From Desulfuromonas thiophila (lineage in GTDB: Bacteria > Desulfobacterota > Desulfuromonadia > Desulfuromonadales > Desulfuromonadaceae), in the NCBI RefSeq assembly GCF_900101955.1, contig NZ_FNAQ01000016.1:1-52358 (forward strand): a stretch of 52,358 nt of DNA. The letters are read 5' to 3'. Below are positions 33,948 through 41,114 of the stretch, piece by piece. The first letter of the stretch is position 1; each line of letters starts with the position of its first letter. Made by a program: the position numbers and the translations under genes. The notes under the pieces were generated by a model, which saw only the letters and a program-made list of their open reading frames with translations, searched no databases and was not told where the DNA came from.

Positions 33948-34193
33948 CACGTCCCCCTATTCTGCCTGCATGCCAAGCGTTGCTTCTGCACCGGCCAGCA
34001 TCCAGTTTAGCCTGATAGCCAGCCTTGCCAGTCGCTACCTGACAATAGCGTTATGTTTTTTTATTGTGCGGGCACCTGCCTGTTTTTCATTCTCAGGGGA
34101 ATGCCCGCTTATGGCTCATAGCTGATCAATTTCATTCCATATCTACTAAAAAAGAACAGGATTTAGTCCCTTTTTTCACAGAAAGGTCAAATC

Positions 34194-34652
34194 ATGCCTC
34201 AGCCGCTGAAAAACAGCATCGCCTTCTGGATTGCTCCCGGAGGAGAAATTCACCGGGTTCCGTCCTGCCATATCGAGTACGTCATCGATCACCCGAACCT
34301 GTTTGGTATGTCAGAAGACAGGCTTCGTACCATTTACGAGGAACATAACGAGCCCTGGCGCTGTGAAGGTCTGGCCCGGGGAAAAATCATTCGCCAACTC
34401 ATCAGCCAGGGTTGGATTCGGGTACGACGCTACAGCGGAGAATATGCGGTAAATGTCAGGGCCTACGATACGACCTGCAAAAACATCCTGAGTTCCTTCG
34501 TTCAGCAACTGACAAGCGAAGGATTTGACGGTCGCTATGAGGAAGATCAGTACATGCCATTGGCCATCCGGGTGCTGGCCAGGGCGCCAGATCAGGATCC
34601 CCAAACCCAGATTCGGATCAGACTCAACGATTTGCTGCCCTCGGAGGTATGA
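34194..34652 (+). CDS. Hypothetical protein, first of unknown trio
   Basis: A 152-aa soluble protein with no family I recognise. The N-terminal half contains IAFWIAPGGEIHRV and HIEYVIDHPNLFG, followed by a helix-rich region and GWIRVRRYSGEYAVNV. It has the look of a small host or phage-related regulatory protein but nothing diagnostic. AGAAAGG stands upstream of the ATG. It overlaps the next gene by 4 bp, so the two products are made together. A WYL-type palindrome lies 247 bp before it, and the intervening sequence has no other gene. Confidence 0.6.
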   Translation: MPQPLKNSIAFWIAPGGEIHRVPSCHIEYVIDHPNLFGMSEDRLRTIYEEHNEPWRCEGLARGKIIRQLISQGWIRVRRYSGEYAVNVRAYDTTCKNILSSFVQQLTSEGFDGRYEEDQYMPLAIRVLARAPDQDPQTQIRIRLNDLLPSEV

Positions 34653-35482
34653 TGCGATTTCAGGATCTTCTGGTTGGACGGACCGATGCTGAACAGCAGC
34701 GGCTGGAACATTTCTTTGCCACCATCGCCGAGGAACGGCTGCTCTGGTATCCGAGTGCCGGTAGCGATTACCGCGACCTACTCTACCTGAATCCGGCCAA
34801 AAGCCCGGATCTGGGGCTCCACCAGGAGCCCAACATCTTCTGCCACACAGATTACGATTTTCGTTATTTCCGTAACCGTGCTGATCCGTTGTTTCAAGAC
34901 GGCAACACCTGCATCCGGATCAAAGAGCTTTTTGAGCTGGAACTGCGACCTGGGCTGCCGGTCGATTACAGGGTTTCGCCATACTACGCGACCTTTACCG
35001 ACCATGCCGCCCGCCGCCCGCAAATCCTGCTGCTTGACCTGGACATTGTTTCAAACCAGCTCGGTCGCTTTGAGAGGAGCGTTTTTTACTTCTTTTTCGA
35101 AAACTACAATTTCTTGGGCGAGATTCTGCTGAAACAGGGCATAGAAATCTCCCATTTCGTCAAGATTCGAGAGGGCTGTGGTTTTGGTGGCTGCCGCAAG
35201 AGCATCTCGGTCTTCTACTCAATGCTGGCGAATCTGAATGTTCGGTATCTTCTGGTGGATCACGAAATTCATTATTGCCGACGCACCCATGACCAGTACG
35301 CCCTGCGCTATGGCGTTGATCATAAGAAATTCAGCCTGAAGCAGCTCGGAGCGCTGCCATCATGGAGCGGTTTCCCTGTCAAAACTTTCGAGGTTATTCC
35401 CGCACCGGGACAGCTGACGGCCACAGATCTGCTTGCCGTTTTACAAGAGATTTCCGGTCGTGAGCACATTGATATCTTCTGA
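34649..35482 (+). CDS. Hypothetical protein, second of unknown trio
   Basis: A 277-aa protein. Visible features are LWYPSAGSDYRDLLYLN (34-50), a Phe/Tyr-rich central region (RSVFYFFFENYNFLGEILL, 144-162) and a Cys/Gly segment REGCGFGGCRKS (174-185). It starts within an ATGA overlap with the gene before. No catalytic motif is convincing. The DYRDLLYLNP pattern occurs in conserved proteins of unknown function that I cannot name. Its coupling to 34194 suggests a two-protein complex. Confidence 0.6.
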   Translation: MMRFQDLLVGRTDAEQQRLEHFFATIAEERLLWYPSAGSDYRDLLYLNPAKSPDLGLHQEPNIFCHTDYDFRYFRNRADPLFQDGNTCIRIKELFELELRPGLPVDYRVSPYYATFTDHAARRPQILLLDLDIVSNQLGRFERSVFYFFFENYNFLGEILLKQGIEISHFVKIREGCGFGGCRKSISVFYSMLANLNVRYLLVDHEIHYCRRTHDQYALRYGVDHKKFSLKQLGALPSWSGFPVKTFEVIPAPGQLTATDLLAVLQEISGREHIDIF

Positions 35483-35565
35483 TGACCTCCGTGTCACCAT
35501 GACAATGAGCAGATCGAAACCCAAAAATCCTTGTTTTATCGATGATCAACGCGGGAGGAAATCCG

Positions 35566-35925
35566 ATGTCTCACTTTCTGCAGGCTAAACGCATGCTTGG
35601 CTCCACAACGGTTTCCGCTTTCGTTCAAGAGGCTCTGTCCAGGGTTTTTAAGGATGGATACTCCCTGCAAGACCCTCACTATCCGCCACATCAGGGGTAC
35701 GGGGTAGAAATCTTCATTAACCAGTTACACCATTCAGCGGAAGGGAAAGTGCTGCTGTTCGAAGCCGCCATGAATGTTCTACGAATTCCATTCTGCCGTC
35801 CCTGCGGACTCACCTATCAGGTAAATATGCGCTTTCGTGCGGAGGCCAGGGAATTTAAGCAGTTGCTGCATCAACTCTCAGGTATCGCACCAGAAAAAGA
35901 CACCTGCTCCTCCGTCAACAACTGA
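35566..35925 (+). CDS. Hypothetical protein, third of unknown trio
   Basis: A 119-aa protein starting at ATG 35566 with GGGAGGAAATCCG upstream; a start at 35542 is possible but lacks a site. It contains SAFVQEALSRVFKDGYSL, an FINQLHHSAEGKVLLFEAAM helix and RIPFCRPCGLTYQV with a Cys pair. No family recognised. It lies 83 bp after its neighbour and just ahead of the next WYL-type palindrome, so it probably ends this transcription unit. Confidence 0.55.
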   Translation: MSHFLQAKRMLGSTTVSAFVQEALSRVFKDGYSLQDPHYPPHQGYGVEIFINQLHHSAEGKVLLFEAAMNVLRIPFCRPCGLTYQVNMRFRAEAREFKQLLHQLSGIAPEKDTCSSVNN

Positions 35926-35977
35926 TCTCTATAAAATCGCGACCGTTAACGGTTGAGTCCCTGTTTGCCGGTGCGAC

Positions 35978-35994
35978 GCGACACGATCTGTCGC
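35978..35994. promoter_or_regulatory. WYL-regulon palindrome, site E (perfect)
   Basis: GCGACA-CGATC-TGTCGC, perfect arms. A TAGAAT hexamer at 36005-36010 is a candidate -10, which would place the palindrome over the -35 region of the promoter for the DIP1984-family gene at 36114. Confidence 0.8.
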
Positions 35995-36113
35995 AAGCTG
36001 CAGTTAGAATCAAAAGACATAGGCAGGACGAGAAGGCCGCCGTAACCCGTGCGATTCATCTCTGCTGTGACCAGCAGGGAGAAGGATTCTCCACAATTTC
36101 CCAGGAGGGGCAT

Positions 36114-36572
36114 ATGAAACTTGCCGAAGCGTTAATTCAACGAGTCGATCTGCAAAAGCGTCTGCGCGAACTGGAAAAACGGCTGGAACGTGTCGCGATC
36201 ATTCAGGAAGGCGACATGCCGCCTGAAGATCCCCAGGAATTGCTCACCAGCATCGAAACGCTTTACCAGCAGCTTGAGCTGTTGATCTGCCGCATCAACC
36301 GCACCAATTGCAGGTCGCTGGAAGACGGCAGTTGCCTGGCTGATTTGCTGTGCCAGAGGGAAATGCTGCAGAAAAAGCAGGTGCTGTTGCGTACCATTGC
36401 CTCTGCCGGAACCGTCAGTGCACCGCGCCATTCCGGTCGCGAAGTTCGCTTTATCTGCGCGGTCCCAGTCGCGCGACTGCAAAAGCAGGCGGATGATTGC
36501 GCTCTTGCCTACCGCGAGATTGATACCCGAATCCAACGACTGAACTGGTCCTGCGACCTGCTCGCAGACTGA
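36114..36572 (+). CDS. DIP1984 family protein (septicolysin-like)
   Basis: A 152-aa, mostly helical protein matching the DIP1984 family. It has an N-terminal MKLAEALIQRVDLQKRLREL, a second block PEDPQELLTSIETLYQQLE, then LICRINRTNCRSLEDG and a C-terminal coiled segment. The family has been called septicolysin-like, but its molecular function is not settled. AGGAGG lies 6-7 bases upstream of the ATG. Its promoter carries a perfect GCGACA-N5-TGTCGC site. As a small coiled-coil protein inside a helicase/ATPase cluster it could be a scaffold or inhibitor. Confidence 0.8.
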   Translation: MKLAEALIQRVDLQKRLRELEKRLERVAIIQEGDMPPEDPQELLTSIETLYQQLELLICRINRTNCRSLEDGSCLADLLCQREMLQKKQVLLRTIASAGTVSAPRHSGREVRFICAVPVARLQKQADDCALAYREIDTRIQRLNWSCDLLAD

Positions 36573-36896
36573 ATGTCCCTCGCAGCATCTTAACAACCTG
36601 CAACCTGCGCGAACGCAACCGTTGGCGCGGTGAAGGCGAATCCCACCCGAACCGGCGGGCAATCCGGCTTTTCAGGCGGACAGGGCCACAAGTCCAGACG
36701 ATTACCGTCACTGACAATCATGGCCGGAACACTGAAATGTTGGCGCCAGCGGCGCCGGTACGCTTACCCAATACACAAACAACCAGGGATTGATTCACCG
36801 CGTCAACGGCCGTTTAGCAATGATATTGGAATCAAAGCGGAATCTCTCAGACCTTGAAGGGGGATCCTGCGCATTTCTCCGGAAAGGATCAATTCC
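36573..36896. other. Intergenic region before exported protein
   Basis: Non-coding as far as I can tell; frames here are basic, low in ordinary protein signals and have no ribosome binding sites. GGAAAGGA at about 36879-36887 serves the gene at 36897. No WYL-type palindrome was found here, so that gene may depend on upstream transcription or its own promoter. Confidence 0.4.
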
Positions 36897-37700
36897 ATGC
36901 GTTTCTGGTTTTTCATTTTGACCTTGCTGGCCGGCATTCAGCTTCATGTTTCCGCCCATGCCAAATCGCCGGACACCATCCGTCAGGATGCGCAACAACA
37001 CTGCCGCGATAGTTTTGTATTCAAAGGTTTCTACCTGGGAATGCCATTGGAAGACGCCCAGATTTTACTGAACGAAGCCATGGGGTTTGATTCTGCACCC
37101 ACGGAAATTGCCGGTCCATTACCTGCCAGTCTCCCCGGCATTCCTCCCGGCATGGCGCCTGGCACAGATGCTGCCAACGCGATGGCGATGATTATGGGTA
37201 TGTATGAGGCCAGCGCACAGGGAGTAAAAGTTCATGATATGGAAGATCATCTGCAAAAAAAACAGGAACAACGCCAGCGCAGCCCGTTTCGCATCTACCG
37301 TCACAACGGTCAACTTGTCTTAGCGCAAAACAGCATTGATCGACCGTTCGCCGTTGCCGAATCCGATGGCAGGGTTGTCGAATTCAGCCTGTCCGTGCCG
37401 GTGCGTGAAAAACTCTTTCAGGCTAAAGGGCTCACCCGTGACGAGTTTTTACAGGCATTCGTCAATGCCTACGCGGTGACATCCCTCGAAGGCGACGTGA
37501 TTCAGCTCAAAACCCGTTATATGGGGATGGAAATCGAAAGCGGTGTCCAGGGTATCTACCATTTCCGCAGTCCCAAGGGCTACGAGGTGGTTTATTACGG
37601 CGATGTTGCCTTCAGAGATCCAGACCTTGGCGCTCTGACGCCGCATGTTCCACCAGAACATCTGGTCATCCGTAGCGTCGCAACGCCGCAGTTCAATTAG
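36897..37700 (+). CDS. Exported hypothetical protein
   Basis: A 267-aa protein with a signal peptide (MRFWFFILTLLAGIQLHVSA, cleavage after AHA near residue 22), so it is periplasmic or outer-membrane associated. Residues about 76-100 form a Pro/Gly/Met-rich low-complexity stretch (PGIPPGMAPGTDAANAMAMI). A charged linker follows, then a beta-rich C-terminal half (QLVLAQNSIDRPFAVAESDG; KGYEVVYYGDVAFRD). The early GFYLGMPLEDAQ resembles exported proteins with a short repeated ligand-binding motif. No family assigned. A strong terminator follows at 37734-37763. Confidence 0.65.
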   Translation: MRFWFFILTLLAGIQLHVSAHAKSPDTIRQDAQQHCRDSFVFKGFYLGMPLEDAQILLNEAMGFDSAPTEIAGPLPASLPGIPPGMAPGTDAANAMAMIMGMYEASAQGVKVHDMEDHLQKKQEQRQRSPFRIYRHNGQLVLAQNSIDRPFAVAESDGRVVEFSLSVPVREKLFQAKGLTRDEFLQAFVNAYAVTSLEGDVIQLKTRYMGMEIESGVQGIYHFRSPKGYEVVYYGDVAFRDPDLGALTPHVPPEHLVIRSVATPQFN

Positions 37701-37733
37701 TAGCCCTTCCAGGCAGCAGGTATCAGATTCGTC

Positions 37734-37763
37734 AGGAGGCTGAAATTTTCAGCCTCCTTTTTT
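37734..37763 (+). terminator. Rho-independent terminator
   Basis: An 11-bp perfect stem AGGAGGCTGAA / TTCAGCCTCCT with a 3-base loop is followed by a run of T (37734-37763). It ends transcription of the exported-protein gene and separates it from the AT-rich gene at 37783. Confidence 0.88.
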
Positions 37764-37782
37764 CCAAAAAGGAGAAGCCTCT

Positions 37783-38262
37783 GTGGCCATTCCACTTCCT
37801 ATTGTCTGTGAAACTTCACCGAGAGAAACCTGGAATAATAAGTTCATCCCGGAACCTGACTTGCCAATCCGTGGCGGATGGGGATACACTCGTGAAGATG
37901 CCTGCATTATCGACAAAAACGATGCCATCGTTGACTCCAGTGAAGAGTTTGACGGAATTGGCGTGGAATATGATTTTGTTGAGAACCGCAACCAAAGTGA
38001 AATCACGGAAAGCGACTACTGGTTCAGAGATCACCAATACCAACTGATCAGCCAAAGGTTGCTCGGTATTGACGATCAGTATTACGACCACCTGATTTTT
38101 GAAATAACAATTATCGGACCCGCAAAAAGCATAGAAGATGAAAAACAAATAAAATCATTAAACGAAGAAAACCAGACAGTAATTCAGGTTGACAGTCGAG
38201 AAAATCCTATTTATTACAGACGTGAGTTCTGGTTTGACATAACAAGTTTTTTTAGAAGATAG
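37783..38262 (+). CDS. Hypothetical acidic protein
   Basis: A 159-aa, strongly acidic protein starting at GTG 37783 with AAAGGAGAA upstream. Segments such as REDACIIDKNDAIVDSSEEF and ITESDYWFRDHQYQLISQRL show no recognised family, signal peptide or membrane span. The second half is more AT-rich than the neighbouring operons. It sits between a terminator and the type I restriction locus, at the boundary of the two modules, and could belong to either one or be a passenger. Confidence 0.5.
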   Translation: MAIPLPIVCETSPRETWNNKFIPEPDLPIRGGWGYTREDACIIDKNDAIVDSSEEFDGIGVEYDFVENRNQSEITESDYWFRDHQYQLISQRLLGIDDQYYDHLIFEITIIGPAKSIEDEKQIKSLNEENQTVIQVDSRENPIYYRREFWFDITSFFRR

Positions 38263-38402
38263 CTTTTCACAAAAATTTTCACAAAAAATAAATAAGTCAG
38301 ACTCTTAACTATTTCGTTGGTAAAGATATTAAAAGGAAACCTTCACAGACGCTCGAAATATTTCTCTTTACCCATGAATAAATGTATTTCTTCTTATTGA
38401 GT

Positions 38403-38422
38403 TCACTGTAAAACAGCAGTGA
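38403..38422 (+). promoter_or_regulatory. Hairpin in hsdM leader
   Basis: TCACTG / CAGTGA arms with an 8-base loop end 14 bases before the hsdM start. It could be an operator or a leader hairpin limiting hsdM translation. The 174-bp AT-rich gap it lies in holds no gene. Confidence 0.3.
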
Positions 38423-38436
38423 CTTTGGGGTTTTTC

Positions 38437-39900
38437 ATGTTTGCACAAACCTTTAAAAATATCGATGACGTCCTCTGGAAAGAGGCGGGTTGTTCTTCCG
38501 AACTCGACTACACCGAGCAATCCTCCTGGATGCTGTTCCTCAAGTATCTGGATGATCTGGAGCGCGAGCGGGCCATGCGGGCTGAGCTGGAGGGCAAGGA
38601 CTACGCCTTCATCATCGAAAGCAAGTACCAGTGGTCGCAGTGGGCGGCGCCGAAGAATGCCAAGGGCGAGTTCGATCACGATACTGCACTGACCGGCGAT
38701 GATCTGATCGACTTCGTGGACCGGGAACTGTTCCCCTACCTGCAGGGGTTCAAACAACGCGCCGCCAGTCCCGACACCATCGAATACAAGATTGGCGAGA
38801 TCTTCGGCGAGATCAAGAACAAGTTCCGCAGCGGCTACAGCCTGCGTGATGCTCTGGAGTTGATGGACTCCCTCAAGTTCCGCTCGCAGGATCAGAAACA
38901 CGAACTCTCGGCCCTGTACGAAGAGAAGATCAAGAACATGGGCAACGCCGGGCGTAACGGCGGCGAGTATTACACCCCCCGGCCGCTGATCCGCGCCATG
39001 GTGCAGGTGATCAAGCCGCAGATCGGTGAGCGCATCTACGACGGCGCCTGTGGTTCGGCGGGCTTCCTGTGCGAGGCGCACGACTACCTGCGCCACCCGA
39101 GAGATGGTGGGAACCTCACCACCGGCCAACTGGAGACCCTGCAGACCAAGACCTTTTACGGCAAGGAGAAGAAGAGCCTCGCCTATGTCATTGCCATCAT
39201 GAACATGATTCTGCATGGCATCGACGCGCCCAACATCATCCACACCAACACCCTGGCCGAGAACCTCAGCGACATTCAGGAGAAGGATCGCTTCGATGTG
39301 ATCCTGGCCAATCCTCCCTTCGGCGGCAAAGAGCGCAAGGAGGTGCAGCAGAACTTCCCGATCAAGACCGGCGAGACCGCCTTTCTGTTTCTGCAGCATT
39401 TCATCAAGTCGCTCAAGGCCGGTGGCCGGGCGGCGGTGGTCATCAAGAACACCTTCCTCTCCAACTCGGACAACGCCTCCCGCGCCCTGCGGCAAGAGCT
39501 GCTGGAAAACTGCAACCTGCATACGGTTCTCGACTGCCCCGGTGGAACCTTCCTCGGCGCTGGAGTCAAGACCGTGGTGCTGTTCTTCGAGAAGGGCGCA
39601 CCCACCCGCAACACCTGGTACTACCAGCTCGATCCGGGCCGCAGCCTCGGCAAGACCACGGCCCTGAATGATGATGATCTGAAAGAGTTCGTCGCGCTGC
39701 AGGCCAGCTTTGCCGATTCGGACAAGTCGTGGTCGGTGGATGTGCAGGAGATCGATCCGGCCAGCTTTGATCTGCAGGTCAAAAACCCGAATAAGGAAGA
39801 GGAAGCAACGCTTCGCGATCCGCAAGAGATTCTGGATGAGATTGCGACGCTAGATGCTGAGAGTGCTGAGATTCTTGCTGGGATTCGGGGGATGCTGTGA
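38437..39900 (+). CDS. hsdM: Type I restriction-modification methyltransferase HsdM
   Basis: A 487-aa N6-adenine methyltransferase. The N-terminal TFKNIDDVLWKEAGCSSELD is the HsdM N-domain, the SAM motif IYDGACGSAGFL is near 200-212, and the catalytic motif IV LANPPFGG is at about 290-297. With HsdS it forms the modification enzyme and with HsdR the ATP-dependent nuclease. ATG 38437 is chosen from the conserved MFAQTFKN start; GTG 38419 is an alternative. It overlaps hsdS by 4 bp. The set hsdM-hsdS-hsdR is compact and complete and sits inside the WYL cluster as a separate module. Confidence 0.95.
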   Translation: MFAQTFKNIDDVLWKEAGCSSELDYTEQSSWMLFLKYLDDLERERAMRAELEGKDYAFIIESKYQWSQWAAPKNAKGEFDHDTALTGDDLIDFVDRELFPYLQGFKQRAASPDTIEYKIGEIFGEIKNKFRSGYSLRDALELMDSLKFRSQDQKHELSALYEEKIKNMGNAGRNGGEYYTPRPLIRAMVQVIKPQIGERIYDGACGSAGFLCEAHDYLRHPRDGGNLTTGQLETLQTKTFYGKEKKSLAYVIAIMNMILHGIDAPNIIHTNTLAENLSDIQEKDRFDVILANPPFGGKERKEVQQNFPIKTGETAFLFLQHFIKSLKAGGRAAVVIKNTFLSNSDNASRALRQELLENCNLHTVLDCPGGTFLGAGVKTVVLFFEKGAPTRNTWYYQLDPGRSLGKTTALNDDDLKEFVALQASFADSDKSWSVDVQEIDPASFDLQVKNPNKEEEATLRDPQEILDEIATLDAESAEILAGIRGML

Positions 39901-41114
39901 TTCCGGGCTGGACAACAAAAAGTTTAGGGGACGTATGTCGCTTTGAAGGAGGTTCCCAGCCGCCAAAATCGACATTCTCGGCAACATTTAAAGAAGGATA
40001 TATTCGGCTTATTCAGATTCGCGACTATAAATCTGACAAGCATATTGTTTTTATTCCAAAAGAGAAGGCAAAGCGATTCTGCTCTTCTTCTGATGTAATG
40101 ATCGGTCGTTACGGCCCTCCGGTTTTTCAGATACTAAGAGGTCTGGAGGGTGCGTACAATGTCGCACTGATGAAGGCAACACCAAATGAGGAGTTCATCA
40201 CCAAGGACTTCCTATTTAAGTTTTTAAGCAGCCCTCCGATTCAAAAATACGTAATAGACTTATCGTCTAGAGCTGCGGGACAGAGCGGGCTGAATAAGGC
40301 AACTCTCGAACCATACCCGATTAGTTTTCCGTCCCTCCCCGAACAAAAGCGCATTGTCGCCATTCTCGATGAAGCCTTTGCGGGGATCGATGCGGCGGTC
40401 GCCAATACCGAGAAGAACCTCGCCAATGCCCGTGAGCTGTTTGAAAGCTATCTGAATGCCGTTTTCACCCAGAAGGGTGATGGGTGGGTGGATTGTCCTC
40501 TTGCCGACTGTCTTCAACTAATAACTTATGGGTTCACAAACCCAATGCCTACCACCGATGCAGGCCCTTACATGATTACGGCAAAAAATGTGATTGGTGG
40601 ACAAATCAATTATGCTTCGGCTCGTCACACATCACAAGATGCGTTCACTAATCTTTTGACCGACAAAAGCCGGCCATTGATTGGCGATGTGCTATTAACT
40701 AAGGACGGGACTCTGGGGCGACTAGCAGTCGTCGATAGAACAGGTCTATGTATAAATCAGTCGATTGCCTTGCTCCGTCCAAACGAGAGGATGGATGCAC
40801 ACTTCATGAGATACCTGCTTAGCAGTCCGTACTATCAGCAAAAGATGCGAGAAGATGCTGGTGGAACAACAATTAAGCACATCTACATAACTCGTGTGGA
40901 TAAAATGACCGTGAGTTTTCCAACATCACTTCAGAATCAGAAAAGTATTTTGGAAACGCTCAATTCAATGGCCAAAGAGACTCAGCGCCTCGAAGCAATC
41001 TATCAGCAAAAGCTCGATGCCCTTGCCGAACTCAAACAATCCATCCTGCAAAAAGCCTTCGCAGGCGAACTCACCACCCTGCCCGAAAACGAGATCGAAG
41101 AGGCTATCGCATGA
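39897..41114 (+). CDS. hsdS: Type I specificity subunit HsdS
   Basis: A 405-aa protein with two target-recognition domains (about 1-140 and 195-335), each followed by a conserved helical spacer. The first spacer is SLPEQKRIVAILDEAFAGID (142-161) and the second YQQKLDALAELKQSILQKAF (about 370-389). The halves recognise the two parts of a bipartite DNA site, and spacer length sets the gap. The start is GTG 39897 inside the hsdM stop (4-bp overlap). The gene is more AT-rich than hsdM and hsdR, especially in the recognition domains, as expected of exchanged specificity. Confidence 0.93.
   Translation: MIPGWTTKSLGDVCRFEGGSQPPKSTFSATFKEGYIRLIQIRDYKSDKHIVFIPKEKAKRFCSSSDVMIGRYGPPVFQILRGLEGAYNVALMKATPNEEFITKDFLFKFLSSPPIQKYVIDLSSRAAGQSGLNKATLEPYPISFPSLPEQKRIVAILDEAFAGIDAAVANTEKNLANARELFESYLNAVFTQKGDGWVDCPLADCLQLITYGFTNPMPTTDAGPYMITAKNVIGGQINYASARHTSQDAFTNLLTDKSRPLIGDVLLTKDGTLGRLAVVDRTGLCINQSIALLRPNERMDAHFMRYLLSSPYYQQKMREDAGGTTIKHIYITRVDKMTVSFPTSLQNQKSILETLNSMAKETQRLEAIYQQKLDALAELKQSILQKAFAGELTTLPENEIEEAIA

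Noticed and set aside
36630-36857. 75-aa plus-strand frame before the exported protein
   Set aside because: No ribosome binding site, strongly basic composition and no similarity that I can see.
38368-39825. 485-aa open frame on the minus strand opposite hsdM
   Set aside because: It is the antisense of a clear hsdM with all motifs; the translation is compositionally odd (Val/Gly/Leu-rich runs) and has no ribosome binding site.
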